NCBI GenBank assembly: GCA_019038745.1
Contig: JAHOYV010000004.1
Location: 34,572-98,571, forward strand
Direction: 5' to 3'
DNA: 64,000 bases
Source: Gemmatimonadales bacterium
GTDB taxonomy: Bacteria > Krumholzibacteriota > Krumholzibacteriia > LZORAL124-64-63
Shown here: positions 17,001 through 25,535 of the stretch, in pieces
How positions within the stretch are numbered: position 1 is the stretch's first letter
How the letters are laid out: each line of letters opens with the position of its first letter
Notes under the pieces: generated by a model
The model's database searches: none
Told to the model about the DNA's origin: nothing
What the model saw: the letters and a program-made list of their open reading frames with translations, nothing else
Made by a program: the position numbers and the translations under genes

Positions 17001-17618
17001 GACATCGGTTACGGCGGACTGGATCACGTGCTGGCGTCGGGCAAGAATGTCAATGTCCTGGTGCTGGACACCGAGGTTTATTCCAACACCGGTGGCCAGG
17101 CTTCCAAAGCCACACCCATTGGTGCGGTGGCCAAGTTTGCCACCGGTGGTAAGCAGATCGGGAAAAAAGACCTGGGCATGATCGCCATGAGTTATGGACA
17201 AGTTTATGTGGCCCAGGTCGCTTTCGGAGCCAAGGATGCCCAGACAATCAATGCCATCAAGGAAGCTGAGAGTTATGACGGGCCCAGCCTGATCATCGCC
17301 TACAGCCCCTGCATTGAACATGGCTACAACCTTAAATTCGGGAATGAGCACCAGGCTTTGGCCGTCAGTACAGGCTACTGGCCTATCTACCGATTTGATC
17401 CCCGGAGGATTCAGACCGGCCAGGCTCCCTTGAAGCTGGACTGTAAAGCTCCCTCGGGAACCTTTGCCGAGTATGCCGCTGTGGAAAATCGTTTCCAGAT
17501 GCTGCAGAAATCCGACCCGGAAACGGCAGCGCGCCTGGCTGTGATGGGGCAGGAATTCATCGATCGCCGCTGGGCATCGTTGGAACACCTGGCCGGATTG
17601 AAGTTCGACGAGAAATAA
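14064..17618 (+). CDS. nifJ: Pyruvate:ferredoxin (flavodoxin) oxidoreductase
   Basis: 1184 aa, the usual length of single-chain PFOR. N-terminal pyruvate-binding domain (GNEAAASVAHRANEVIAIYPITPSS), then the gamma-domain region, a 2x[4Fe-4S] ferredoxin domain (CIQCNKCVFVCP and CTGCGLCVEECPG), the proximal-cluster CPGCGETPY, and a C-terminal thiamine-diphosphate domain (GGDGWAYDIGYGGLDH). It converts pyruvate and CoA to acetyl-CoA and CO2 while reducing ferredoxin or flavodoxin in the cytosol. This points to an anaerobic or facultative metabolism. It is a stand-alone gene ended by a strong hairpin at 17648. Confidence 0.97.
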   Translation: MRRMILVDGNEAAASVAHRANEVIAIYPITPSSDMGEHADAWSAQGKKNVWGIIPDVTEMQSEGGASGAVHGALQAGSLTTTFTASQGLLLMIPNMYKIAGELTGTVFHIAARSIATHALSIFGDHSDIYACRQTGWGMLSATNVQEVHDFALISQAASLDSRIPFLHFFDGFRTSHEVSKIEELADADIKAMITADMIRAHRSRALTPDKPQLRGTAQNPDCFFQAREASAPFYAACPDSVIKAMSNFAAITGRQYNLFDYHGAEDADRVVLAMGSGCDAIHNVVDKLNAGGEKVGILKVRLFRPFSAEHFLAAMPASVKTIGVLDRTKEPGGCGEPLYMDIVTTLAEAQASGTSPFAGPVTVVGGRYGLSSKEFNPAMIKAVFDNLTLDKPRNHFTVGINDDVSGTSLDYDQNYDIEDDSVVRAMFYGLGSDGTVGANKNSIKIIGEGTDNHAQGYFVYDSKKAGAVTISHLRFGPDVLRTPYLIRRANFVACHQWSFIDQFEMLGALMDGGTFLVNSPYGSDEVWAKLPKEVQATLLAKKAKVYVIDAVKVARDAGMGGRINTVMQTCFFAISGVLERDEAIKQIKGAIDKTYGKKGQKIVDMNYAAVDSALDNMHPVELPGEVTSTRTRSAIVADEAPDFVKQVSAMMLAGNGDMLPVSAFTPDGTWPTGTAKWEKRNIAQEIPVWEDELCIQCNKCVFVCPHAAIRAKVYEPGLLDGAPETYKSLDYNGKDFPGTKYTIQVAPEDCTGCGLCVEECPGKDRENPERKALFMAEQMPLRKAEAANWDFFLNLPNPDRTKIKTNIKGSQFMEPLFEFSGACPGCGETPYIKLITQLFGDRTLITNATGCSSIYGGNLPTTPYSQNSDGRGPTWSNSLFEDNAEFGMGFRLSIDMMNSEARMLVAQLSEEIGADLAEAVLKAKMETEQDFADQRQNVATLRKKLEGNTSEAAHRLKDLADYLVNKSVWIVGGDGWAYDIGYGGLDHVLASGKNVNVLVLDTEVYSNTGGQASKATPIGAVAKFATGGKQIGKKDLGMIAMSYGQVYVAQVAFGAKDAQTINAIKEAESYDGPSLIIAYSPCIEHGYNLKFGNEHQALAVSTGYWPIYRFDPRRIQTGQAPLKLDCKAPSGTFAEYAAVENRFQMLQKSDPETAARLAVMGQEFIDRRWASLEHLAGLKFDEK

Positions 17619-17647
17619 GGTGAAATTTCAGATGTGAGAAAGCAGTA

Positions 17648-17671
17648 GGGGCCGCCTTTGTAGGCGGCCCC
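17648..17671 (+). terminator. Hairpin terminator after nifJ
   Basis: GGGGCCGCCT (17648-17657) and AGGCGGCCCC (17662-17671) form a perfect 10-bp stem with a 4-nt loop, about 30 nt after the nifJ stop. There is no U-tract, so termination could be inefficient, or the stem may stabilise the 3' end. Confidence 0.65.
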
Positions 17672-17715
17672 TCGCTACTTGGTTTGGTCTGGTTGAGCGA
17701 GTTGGGTGTTTTAAG

Positions 17716-18456
17716 TTGGGTAATGCAATCATGAAAATCACCAGGGAACAGGCAGTGGTTTCGGGACGAGTGCTCCAGTATCAGGTGCGCCTGCATCGCC
17801 GGGCAAGAAGGGCCAGCGTTCAGGTGACTCGGAGGGAAGGGGTCGTCGTTACCCTGCCCTGGCGGGCTCCGCGCAGGGTACTTCCCGGTCTGATGGCGGA
17901 GTGGGAGAGTTGGCTGGAAGGTCAGGTAGAGGAGTGCGGGGTCTGGGACGGCCCAGTGGTAAGGGAATTTGCCTCAGGTTCCATACTGTCCATTCTCGGT
18001 CGGCCACGTGAGCTTGTGCTGGAACCGTTGGCTGCCGGTCGCAGCCGTCCTACCGCCCGCCTGGAAGCTGATGCCCTGATCCTGTGCATGCCCACCGAGC
18101 GACTCCTGGAGCCGCGAGCGGAACTGGAAAAATATCTGCGTCGTTTGGCCCGGTCCGATTTTTCCGAGAGAGTGGACAGCTGGTCCGAGCTGATAGGTCC
18201 CCGGCCCTCTCGCTTGATAATCGGAGAGCGAAAGAGCCGTTGGGGCAGTTGCTCCCGGCGGGGCACATTGTCGTTTTGTTACCGTCTGGTGATGGCGCCT
18301 CCGGAGACCATCGACGCCGTTGTGGCCCACGAAGTCTGTCATCTGGTGCACTTGAACCACAGTCCAAGGTTCTACGCCTTGTTGGACAGGGTTTGCCCGG
18401 GCCACCGGGAGGCCATGGTCTGGCTTAACGAACACGAAAACGATTTGATGGTCTGA
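17716..18456 (+). CDS. YgjP/DUF45-type zinc metallopeptidase
   Basis: 246 aa. The C-terminal half carries KSRWGSCSRRGTLSFCYRL followed by HEVCHLVHLNHSPRFYALL, the HExxH zinc motif plus downstream histidine typical of M48-like YgjP (DUF45, WLM-related) proteins. The N-terminal part is a beta-rich, arginine-rich domain. No signal peptide, so probably cytosolic. Starts at 17716 or 17731 are both possible; neither has a strong ribosome site. Confidence 0.85.
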   Translation: MGNAIMKITREQAVVSGRVLQYQVRLHRRARRASVQVTRREGVVVTLPWRAPRRVLPGLMAEWESWLEGQVEECGVWDGPVVREFASGSILSILGRPRELVLEPLAAGRSRPTARLEADALILCMPTERLLEPRAELEKYLRRLARSDFSERVDSWSELIGPRPSRLIIGERKSRWGSCSRRGTLSFCYRLVMAPPETIDAVVAHEVCHLVHLNHSPRFYALLDRVCPGHREAMVWLNEHENDLMV

Positions 18457-18477
18457 CGGGTCGAGAATCTCGGCCCG
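18457..18477 (+). terminator. Hairpin after the YgjP-type gene
   Basis: CGGG-T-CGAG (18457-18465) pairs with CTCG-G-CCCG (18469-18477), 8 bp with one mismatch and a 3-nt loop, starting at the stop codon. The downstream sequence is only weakly T-rich. Confidence 0.4.
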
Positions 18478-18557
18478 GAATCTTTCCCGTTGTTCGCGAT
18501 CGTGCTATGATCTGCAGCAATCCGCCGTATGGCAAATCAACCAACCCCGGAGTTCCC

Positions 18558-19121
18558 ATGAGCGACCTTTACAAACGCGAAGTTACCCTGTCCCTGTTGC
18601 ATGAGTTCACCCAGACCGAGGGGTTGCGACGGCACGCCTACGCAGTGGAAGCAGCAATGGCGGCAGCGGCTGAGCGAACCGGCAACGACACCGAATATTG
18701 GTCTGCCATCGGGCTGTTGCATGATTTCGACTACGAGCAATATCCCGAGGCCCCGGATCATCCCCTGAAAGGCGCCGACATTCTGCGTGAGCGTGGCTAT
18801 CCCGAGGAATTTGTGCGTACCATCCTCAGTCACGCAGCCTATACCGGAGTACCGCGAGAGAACGACTGCGCGAAATGGCTCTTCGCCGTAGACGAATTGT
18901 GTGGTTTCTGCATGGCCTGCGCCATGGTTCAGCCTGATAAAAAAATTGCCCAGGTGAAGGTCAAATCGGTTCGCAAGAAGCTGAAGAAGAAGGACTTCGC
19001 CGCGAAGGTGAACCGTGGGGAAATCAGCGAAGGCGCCGCCGATCTGGGCCTTGAACCGGACGAGGTGATTGCCCACGTTCTGGAGGCTTTGACTGGAGTG
19101 GGTCGCGATCTGGGGCTCTGA
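18558..19121 (+). CDS. HD-domain hydrolase
   Basis: 187 aa cytosolic protein. ATG 18558 follows CGGAG; the frame begins earlier at 18507 without a site. Metal ligands of the HD fold are visible: RRHAYAVEAAM (His), LLHDFDYEQYP (His-Asp) and ILSHAAYTG (His), with DH in EAPDHPLKGA. The C-terminus is lysine-rich. It is of the HDIG-type phosphohydrolase class; the substrate is unknown. Confidence 0.85.
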   Translation: MSDLYKREVTLSLLHEFTQTEGLRRHAYAVEAAMAAAAERTGNDTEYWSAIGLLHDFDYEQYPEAPDHPLKGADILRERGYPEEFVRTILSHAAYTGVPRENDCAKWLFAVDELCGFCMACAMVQPDKKIAQVKVKSVRKKLKKKDFAAKVNRGEISEGAADLGLEPDEVIAHVLEALTGVGRDLGL

Positions 19122-19200
19122 TATTCAAAGATTTTCAGGGAAAGGGACTTGGTCTTGTGTATTGCGTTACGAAGGACGGCCAACTCCGGTGGAGGCTGTA

Positions 19201-20049
19201 GTGATTATCGGGAAATTCAATCGAAAAAGACAACTCTGGTTATTGCTGGTGCTCGGGCTGTACGTGGGTGCCTCATTAATCTGGGGAGTAGGTTGGAGCT
19301 GGGCGGCAGTAGGTTTGATCGCGCTCTGTTTCTTTTGTGAGCTGTTGGACAGCTCACTGGGCATGGGCTATGGGACAACCCTGACTCCGGTGCTTCTGGC
19401 CTTCGGCTATTCCCCATTGCAGTTGATTCCCTCGGTTCTTTTCTCCGAATTTTTGAGTGGCTTCGCTTCCTCGTACTTTCATCACGATGCCGGCAACGTG
19501 GATTTTTCCAGGCGCACAAAGGATTCACGCATCGCCCTCTTGCTGGCTTTGGGCAGTGTTGTGGGGGTGGCGATCGGTGTTTCTATCGCGGTTGAGATCC
19601 CGGCGATCGTGCTGAAATTGTTGATCGGTTTGATCATCACATCGGCCGGGATAACGATTTGGGTGTTCCATAGTCGTACCTTCGCCTACAAAACCTGGAA
19701 AATGTTCCTCCTGGCGTCGGTGGCCTCCTTCAACAAGGCTCTTAGTGGCGGGGGCTATGGGCCGCTGATGACCAGCGGGCAAGTTCTGAGTGGTATCAAG
19801 GGCAAAACTTCCGTCGGTATCACTTCATTTGCCGAAGGATTCACTTGCATGGTGGGGGTCATTCTCTTTCTGGGGCGGGGCCATGGTTTTGATCTGGACC
19901 TGATGATTCCCATGGTGACCGGTGCTCTTCTCTCGATTCCGTTCTCCACCGAGTTCGTGAAGCACATCAACGAAACCACTTTGAAAAAAATGATCGCCGT
20001 TTTTACAATCCTGTTGGGACTGTTTACGATTTCCAAGGTTGTGTTGTAG
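19201..20049 (+). CDS. TauE/SafE-family sulfite/organosulfonate exporter
   Basis: 282 aa. The reading frame opens earlier (TTG 19162), but GGAGG at 19191-19195 with 5-nt spacing points to GTG 19201, giving a short basic N-terminus (GKFNRKRQLW) before the first membrane helix. About eight hydrophobic segments include the duplicated TauE motif (GMGYGTTLTPVLLAFG and SGGGYGPLMTSGQVLSG). Probably exports sulfite, sulfonates or related small anions; context does not narrow this. Confidence 0.87.
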   Translation: MIIGKFNRKRQLWLLLVLGLYVGASLIWGVGWSWAAVGLIALCFFCELLDSSLGMGYGTTLTPVLLAFGYSPLQLIPSVLFSEFLSGFASSYFHHDAGNVDFSRRTKDSRIALLLALGSVVGVAIGVSIAVEIPAIVLKLLIGLIITSAGITIWVFHSRTFAYKTWKMFLLASVASFNKALSGGGYGPLMTSGQVLSGIKGKTSVGITSFAEGFTCMVGVILFLGRGHGFDLDLMIPMVTGALLSIPFSTEFVKHINETTLKKMIAVFTILLGLFTISKVVL

Positions 20050-20106
20050 TTGCGGAAACGGGCCCGAGTCCACATCATGGAGAGAGCTTGTTCATGGGAG
20101 GCCTAA

Positions 20107-21060
20107 ATGATTGATACTTGGCGAAACAAAAGGCTCTGCTCACTGTTGGGCGTCGATTACCCGATCATCCAGGGCGGAATGGTCTACAACAGCGGTGCGA
20201 AACTGGCTGCGGCGGTCAGCGAGGCTGGTGGCCTGGGGCTGATCGGCGCGGGCAGCATGACGCCCGATCTTCTGGGGGATCAGATCTGCAAGACCCGTAG
20301 TCTGACCGACAAGCCTTTCGGAGTTAATCTGCCTCTGCTCTTCTCCCACGCCAGGGATGCAATGGACGTGGCCTTGGCTGAGGGAGTAAGAATCTTCTTC
20401 ACCTCTGCCGGCTCGCCCCGGCGGGCCATCGGTCCTCTGAAGGAGGCCGGTTGCACCGTTGTTCACGTGGTGGCCAATCCTGCCTTGGCGGTAAAATGCC
20501 AGGAAGCCGGATGCGATGCCGTGGTTTGTGAGGGTTTCGAGGCGGGGGGGCACAACGGCCGGGAAGAAATCACGACGATGGTGCTGGTACCCGAGTGTGT
20601 GGCCGCTGTCGATATCCCCGTAATCGCCGCCGGAGGGATTGCCACCGGCGCCCAAATGGCCGCGGCGATTGCTTTGGGGGCCGAGGGTGTACAGATCGGA
20701 TCCCGCTTCGCCGCCACCGTCGAATCTTCGGGCCACGAAAATTTCAAGCAGGCTGTGGTTGCTTCCGGGCCCGGCGATACACAACTTGTCTTGAAGAGTC
20801 ATGTACCGGTTCGTCTCCTGCAAAACCGATTTCGTGATGAGATCCAGGCCCTTGAAGAGCGAGGTGCTTCCTCCGCCGAGTTGGCTGAGCACCTGGGCAC
20901 CGGCCGTGCCCGCAGTGGAATGCTGGAAGGCGATCTGGACGAGGGGGAGTTGGAAATCGGGCAGGTTTCCGGATTGATCGATGACATTCCGCCGGTGGCC
21001 GAGATCATGCGCCGCCTACTGAGCGGCTATGAAGAGGCCGTTCAACAAATGAACATGTAA
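20107..21060 (+). CDS. Nitronate monooxygenase / FabK-like FMN oxidoreductase
   Basis: 317 aa TIM barrel. The N-terminal PIIQGGMVYNSGAKLAAAVSEAGGLGLIG is the 2-nitropropane dioxygenase/FabK FMN motif; VCEGFEAGGHNG and the phosphate-binding AAGGIATGAQMAAAIALGAEGVQIG follow. Family members oxidise alkyl nitronates or reduce enoyl-ACP (FabK). FabK usually sits among fab genes and none are here, so nitronate monooxygenase is the cautious name. GGAGG precedes the ATG. The downstream POT gene starts 19 nt after its stop, so they are probably co-transcribed. Confidence 0.85.
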   Translation: MIDTWRNKRLCSLLGVDYPIIQGGMVYNSGAKLAAAVSEAGGLGLIGAGSMTPDLLGDQICKTRSLTDKPFGVNLPLLFSHARDAMDVALAEGVRIFFTSAGSPRRAIGPLKEAGCTVVHVVANPALAVKCQEAGCDAVVCEGFEAGGHNGREEITTMVLVPECVAAVDIPVIAAGGIATGAQMAAAIALGAEGVQIGSRFAATVESSGHENFKQAVVASGPGDTQLVLKSHVPVRLLQNRFRDEIQALEERGASSAELAEHLGTGRARSGMLEGDLDEGELEIGQVSGLIDDIPPVAEIMRRLLSGYEEAVQQMNM

Positions 21061-21079
21061 CAAAGAACTGGAGAACAAC

Positions 21080-22639
21080 TTGAGCGACAATACAACTGCC
21101 GCCAAGGTGAGTATCTGGAAGCAGTTTCCAGGGGCCTTCTGGTGCGCCAATGTTATGGAAATTTTCGAGCGCATGGGCTGGTACGGTTTCTATGCCGTCA
21201 GTAGCCTGTACCTGACCGGCGCGGTGACCGACGGCGGTCTGGGCCTGTCGAGCGAGGACCGCGGCGTGATCCAGGGTTTGGCCACCTTCTTCCTCTACCT
21301 GTTTCCTGCGGTCTTTGGCGCTTTGGCCGACCGCTACGGCTTCAAGCGTATGTTCCTGGCCTCCTGTCTGGTGATGATCCCCGGCTACCTGATGCTGGGT
21401 GTTCCCACCGGTTTCTGGGGCTTTTTGATGGTCTACTTCCTGGTAGCGGTGGGTCACGGCATGTTCAAGCCGGTAGTGATTTCAACGGTCGCCAAGGCTA
21501 CCAACGAGAAGACCGGCAGCATGGGTTTCGGCATCTTCTACATGATGGTCAACGTCGGTGGATTCTTCGGCCCGATCGTGGCCGGGGTGGTTCGTGGCTG
21601 GGACTGGCAATACGTGTTCTACGCCTCCGCCGCCTGGATCGTGTTGATGGGTTTGATCGCGTTGCTGTTCTACAAGGAGCCCCCTCGCGATGATGAGGCG
21701 GAGTCGCGCCGCAGCCTGGGCGAGGTGTTCGCCGGCATGATCGCCGTCGTGGGGAACGGTCGTTTCTTCCTCCTGATCGTCGGGTTGCTGGTCCTGCTGG
21801 TGATGGGGTCGAAATGGTTGGCGCCGATCGTCTATCTGCCCGCCGCAGCCTGCTGGATCACCTTCAATCTCCTGGCCGATACCGTTCTGCGTCGCAACAC
21901 GGGAGAAGATGTGTTCTGGCTGCTGCAGCCGATGCGGGTTGGGGAGGGCCGGTATCTGGTCTTTCTGGTGCTGATGGCTTTTTTCTGGACCAGCTTCAAC
22001 CAGATCTTCATGACCCTACCCGAGTACATACGTGACTACGCCGATACCAGCGACCTGATCCGCAGTTTCACTCCGATGGCCAGCTGGATCACGGGCCTCG
22101 CCCAGGGCATGGGCCTGGATACCAGCCAATGGGGGCGGGCCGTTCTGGAACACGGTCAAGTCAAACCCGAGCACCTGATCAACCTGAATGCCCTCGGTAT
22201 TATCGTGGGCCAGATCGCCATCGCCTATCTTGTGCGTAAATTGGCCCCCCTGACCTGTATCATCGCCGGCAGTTTCATCACGGTGATCAGCTTCCTGCTC
22301 TACCTGATCGGGCAGGGTGGCTGGGTGATCGTGTTCGCCATACTGGTCTTCTCGGTCGGTGAGATGTTGGCCAGCCCCCGTTCGAAGGAGTATGCCGGCC
22401 GCATCGCTCCGCCGGAGAAGGTGGGCATGTACATGGGCTATTTCTACTGGTGTGTCGCCCTGGGCAATCTCTTTGGCGGCCTGTTGAGTGGATCGTTGTA
22501 TCAACACTACGGCCCGGTGGAGCGGGGCGGCGTGGACAATACCAATGTCATGTGGCTGATCTTCGCGGGTTTGGCCATGGTGTCGGTGGTGTTGTTGTCC
22601 TTGTACGATAAGTGGGTGAAGGCTCAGCCGAAGAGTTGA
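21080..22639 (+). CDS. POT/PTR-like MFS peptide transporter
   Basis: 519 aa. The first helix has VMEIFERMGWYGFYAVSSLYL, the ExxERxxYYG-type POT motif; an MFS loop (LADRYGFKRMFL) and FGIFYMMVNVGGFFGP follow. Start is TTG 21080 behind CTGGAGA. It differs clearly from the POT gene at 10606 and is not a recent duplicate. Expected to import oligopeptides with protons. A hairpin terminator follows. Confidence 0.82.
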   Translation: MSDNTTAAKVSIWKQFPGAFWCANVMEIFERMGWYGFYAVSSLYLTGAVTDGGLGLSSEDRGVIQGLATFFLYLFPAVFGALADRYGFKRMFLASCLVMIPGYLMLGVPTGFWGFLMVYFLVAVGHGMFKPVVISTVAKATNEKTGSMGFGIFYMMVNVGGFFGPIVAGVVRGWDWQYVFYASAAWIVLMGLIALLFYKEPPRDDEAESRRSLGEVFAGMIAVVGNGRFFLLIVGLLVLLVMGSKWLAPIVYLPAAACWITFNLLADTVLRRNTGEDVFWLLQPMRVGEGRYLVFLVLMAFFWTSFNQIFMTLPEYIRDYADTSDLIRSFTPMASWITGLAQGMGLDTSQWGRAVLEHGQVKPEHLINLNALGIIVGQIAIAYLVRKLAPLTCIIAGSFITVISFLLYLIGQGGWVIVFAILVFSVGEMLASPRSKEYAGRIAPPEKVGMYMGYFYWCVALGNLFGGLLSGSLYQHYGPVERGGVDNTNVMWLIFAGLAMVSVVLLSLYDKWVKAQPKS

Positions 22640-22663
22640 TGACAAGTTGAAGGAAGTTGAAAA

Positions 22664-22684
22664 GGGACCGGCTCGGCCGGTCCC
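22664..22684 (+). terminator. Hairpin terminator after POT gene
   Basis: GGGACCGGC (22664-22672) and GCCGGTCCC (22676-22684) form a perfect 9-bp stem with a TCG loop, about 25 nt after the stop; only a short T-containing tail follows. Confidence 0.7.
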
Positions 22685-22864
22685 CTATTCCCATTGAGTC
22701 ATTTATGTCCATGGTCAACATGCCCGGAAATTGTTTCCTCCTCCCTAAATTAACAAATTCAAACAACCTTCCAGAATACGAGCTTGGACAAGCAGTGCTT
22801 GGACAAGCAGTTGACGCAATGTAGAAGGACCTATATGACTAATCAGGGGTAGAGAGGAGCGCCC

Positions 22865-23950
22865 ATGAAATCACATCCCGGGGAACCCATCGTCACCGTG
22901 GCCAAGGAGTTGGCTGGTCGGTTCGCCGATCTTTGTCCGCAACACCGGATCGATCTGGCGGGTGCGTTGAACCTGCCTTGTGCGCTGCCTTTGGGGGGAC
23001 GATTCGAGACCTGGGTAGCCGCCGGTTGTCACGGCGGGCTGGAGTACATGGCTCGCGCCCCGGAGGAGCGCCTTGATCCAATGCGCCGTAATCCCTGGGC
23101 CCGCTCCCTGCTTGTTTTCGCCCAACGGTACACCAACGGGTGGTCGGCTGGTGACCCTGATCCAACAGCCGGGGGATTGGCTGATCCGGATATCTCCTGG
23201 ATTAACCGCGTTTCGCGATATGCTCGAGGCCGGGATTATCACGACGTTTTGCTGAAGGATATCCGGGGTGTTATGGCCGGTCTGGAGGCCCAGTTGCCCG
23301 GCCTGGTATCCTATGCCAGTACGGATACCGGCCCGTTTCTGGAACGCGAATACGCCTGGTTGGCCGGGCTTGGTTTCCTGGGCAAGAATACCTGTCTCAT
23401 CCACGAGCGCATGGGCTCCGGCCTGTTTTTGGGCGTGGCTTTGACCAACCTTGAGATCAAGGGATTGCCATCGTCAGGAGAGGCCACGGCCGAACCGCTT
23501 TATGCGACTGTTCCCCGACGGATCCGTCCTTCCGGCGAGTCCTACTTGAGCGCTTGCGGGTCCTGTGTCCGCTGTATTGAGGCCTGCCCGACTGGAGCCA
23601 TCCTCCCGGAGGGCGGCCTGGACGCCGGCCGGTGCCTGTCGAACTTCACCATCGAGCAGCAGGGGCGTGTTCCGGAGGAATTCAGCAGCGCCCGGGGTGG
23701 GATTATCTTCGGTTGCGACATTTGTCAGGCAGTTTGTCCCTGGAACGCCCGAGCGAGTGGGCGGTCGAGTGATTTCGGTCCACCGCCATTCGAATACGCG
23801 GCGTTACCCGAACACGACCAGGTGGACTTGTCGTATCTGGCGGCTATTACCGATGGGGAATTCCGCCGCCGGTTTCGACGCACGCCGATTTGGCGCTGCC
23901 ATCCCGAGGGTTTGCGTCGCAATGCGGTTTCGGCTGAAAAGGAAAAGTGA
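22865..23950 (+). CDS. queG: Epoxyqueuosine reductase
   Basis: 361 aa. Catalyses the last step of queuosine formation, reducing epoxyqueuosine in tRNA anticodons with cobalamin and two [4Fe-4S] clusters. The cluster motifs CGSCVRCIEACPTGA and GCDICQAVCPWN are present, with the conserved SLLVFAQRY and ERE-WLAGLGFLGKNTCLIH segments. GAGGAG ribosome site before ATG 22865. queF is at 29071 and a queuosine-tRNA glycosyltransferase homologue at 32918, so three queuosine functions lie within 12 kb. Confidence 0.95.
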   Translation: MKSHPGEPIVTVAKELAGRFADLCPQHRIDLAGALNLPCALPLGGRFETWVAAGCHGGLEYMARAPEERLDPMRRNPWARSLLVFAQRYTNGWSAGDPDPTAGGLADPDISWINRVSRYARGRDYHDVLLKDIRGVMAGLEAQLPGLVSYASTDTGPFLEREYAWLAGLGFLGKNTCLIHERMGSGLFLGVALTNLEIKGLPSSGEATAEPLYATVPRRIRPSGESYLSACGSCVRCIEACPTGAILPEGGLDAGRCLSNFTIEQQGRVPEEFSSARGGIIFGCDICQAVCPWNARASGRSSDFGPPPFEYAALPEHDQVDLSYLAAITDGEFRRRFRRTPIWRCHPEGLRRNAVSAEKEK

Positions 23951-24128
23951 ATTGGGGGCTTGTCGGAAATCCCGTGCTACGATGATTCCGGCCTGGAGTT
24001 GGCCGGGGTGGTGACGGCGTGGATTTGACTGTAAACTGGGAGCATTGTCGGCCAGGGTTGAGCAAAGGCCACCGTCTACAAAAACCAGCTCCCAATTTTG
24101 TTGAACAAGAACCCGAGGTGATCACTCA

Positions 24129-25535
24129 ATGAATCCGCCCCTCAATTCACGAACACCCTTGGCCACGACTCTGCAGAAGGCCCTTGAGTTCAACCTGAAC
24201 CCGCTACTTTACGGATCCATAGTCGAGATCGGGGCCGGCCAAGAGGTGGCTCGCAACTTCTTTCAGGCAGGTGGGGCCTCCGGAACCATCGCCCAGAGCA
24301 GCTCGGCCTACGATATGCGCTTCAGTGACGCCATTTACGGTCCCGACGATACAGGCCGCTATGTTACTAGAAAGCGACTGATTCGGATGTTGGATCGGGA
24401 GTACGAGCTCGTCATAGAACGGGTCTCGGAGGATCGACCTGCCGAATCCTTGTACTTCGCATTTGCCGATACGGTATCGGCCAAACGTTTCGGCGTGGAC
24501 AGCGAGTGCCACGGCTGGATGGGGATCCGGTTCCAGCATGAGCCGGGGGCTCCGCCCAGCCAGATCATCCTGCATGTCCTTATGCTGGATTCGTCCAACA
24601 CGGGTCAGCAGAACGTCCTGGGCACCCTGGGAGTCAACCTGATCCACTCGACCTTCAAACATTTGGATGATTGCCGGGAACTGGTTGATTCGTTGAACGA
24701 AAACCTGACCTGGGGCCGCATTGAAATCGATTATCTTCACTTCGAAGGGCCGTGCTTCAACGAAGAGATAAACCGAAAAATGCCCCTGCAGCTGGTGAGC
24801 TCCAGTTTGGGTCCGGTGGCCATGATCGATAAGCGGGGACAGTGCGCACTGCCAGCCGACATGATGTACAAGAAGATACCGTTGATCCTGCGCGGCACCT
24901 TCCGGCCCTTCACGAACGTTCACATCGACATGATCGAAACAGGATTGAAAAACCTTACTGCCGAACTCAAGGTGGATCCCGACCAGGTCGTTCTTTTCTG
25001 CGAGATGAACATAGCCCGCCATCTGTACGAGGGAGGCGACGACCTGTCTGACCTTCAGGCGCGGGTGGAAATGATAAACGATTTGGGTTACAACGCGATG
25101 GTGACCTCACATTTGCGCTTTTTCCGGCTGGGAGAGTATTTCCAGAAGCACTCCCTGCGCCGGATAGGCTTCCTGCTGAGTGTGGCTGACTTGGACTCCA
25201 TCTTCGACAATCAATATTACGAGGGACTGCCGGGCGGAATCCTGCAGGCAATGGCCAAACTTTTCTCCAGCGATTCGAAGCTGCTGGCCTACCCTAATTT
25301 GACTCCGGGTGGGGAGGTGCGGACGGTGGAAAACCTGGAAATATCAGAGGATCTTCGCCATCTGTATGACCACTTGGTTTTCAATCGGCGCATACTGAAA
25401 CTTGATCCACCCCGAGGGAGACTGGTCCCGTTTGATCCGGATGCGCTCGGCGGGATGATCTCGGCGGATGACAATAAGTGGATGGATGCCGTGCCGCCGC
25501 TGGTGCGCGACAGGATCGGTGAATTGAAGATATGA
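24129..25535 (+). CDS. Conserved protein of unknown function, coupled to AmrS
   Basis: 468 aa, soluble, no signal peptide. It contains PLLYGSIVEIGAGQEVARNFF, then GGASGTIAQSSSAYDM near the start and WGRIEIDYLHFEGPCF in the middle. I recognise the sequence type as a widely conserved bacterial protein, sometimes named as an adenylyltransferase or receptor, but see no motif that justifies either name. Its stop overlaps the start of the radical-SAM gene by 4 nt (25532-25535), so the two are translationally coupled. Confidence 0.8.
   Translation: MNPPLNSRTPLATTLQKALEFNLNPLLYGSIVEIGAGQEVARNFFQAGGASGTIAQSSSAYDMRFSDAIYGPDDTGRYVTRKRLIRMLDREYELVIERVSEDRPAESLYFAFADTVSAKRFGVDSECHGWMGIRFQHEPGAPPSQIILHVLMLDSSNTGQQNVLGTLGVNLIHSTFKHLDDCRELVDSLNENLTWGRIEIDYLHFEGPCFNEEINRKMPLQLVSSSLGPVAMIDKRGQCALPADMMYKKIPLILRGTFRPFTNVHIDMIETGLKNLTAELKVDPDQVVLFCEMNIARHLYEGGDDLSDLQARVEMINDLGYNAMVTSHLRFFRLGEYFQKHSLRRIGFLLSVADLDSIFDNQYYEGLPGGILQAMAKLFSSDSKLLAYPNLTPGGEVRTVENLEISEDLRHLYDHLVFNRRILKLDPPRGRLVPFDPDALGGMISADDNKWMDAVPPLVRDRIGELKI

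Noticed and set aside
14970..17588. Two minus-strand frames of more than 400 codons inside nifJ
   Set aside because: Antisense shadows; the nifJ frame contains all PFOR motifs without interruption.
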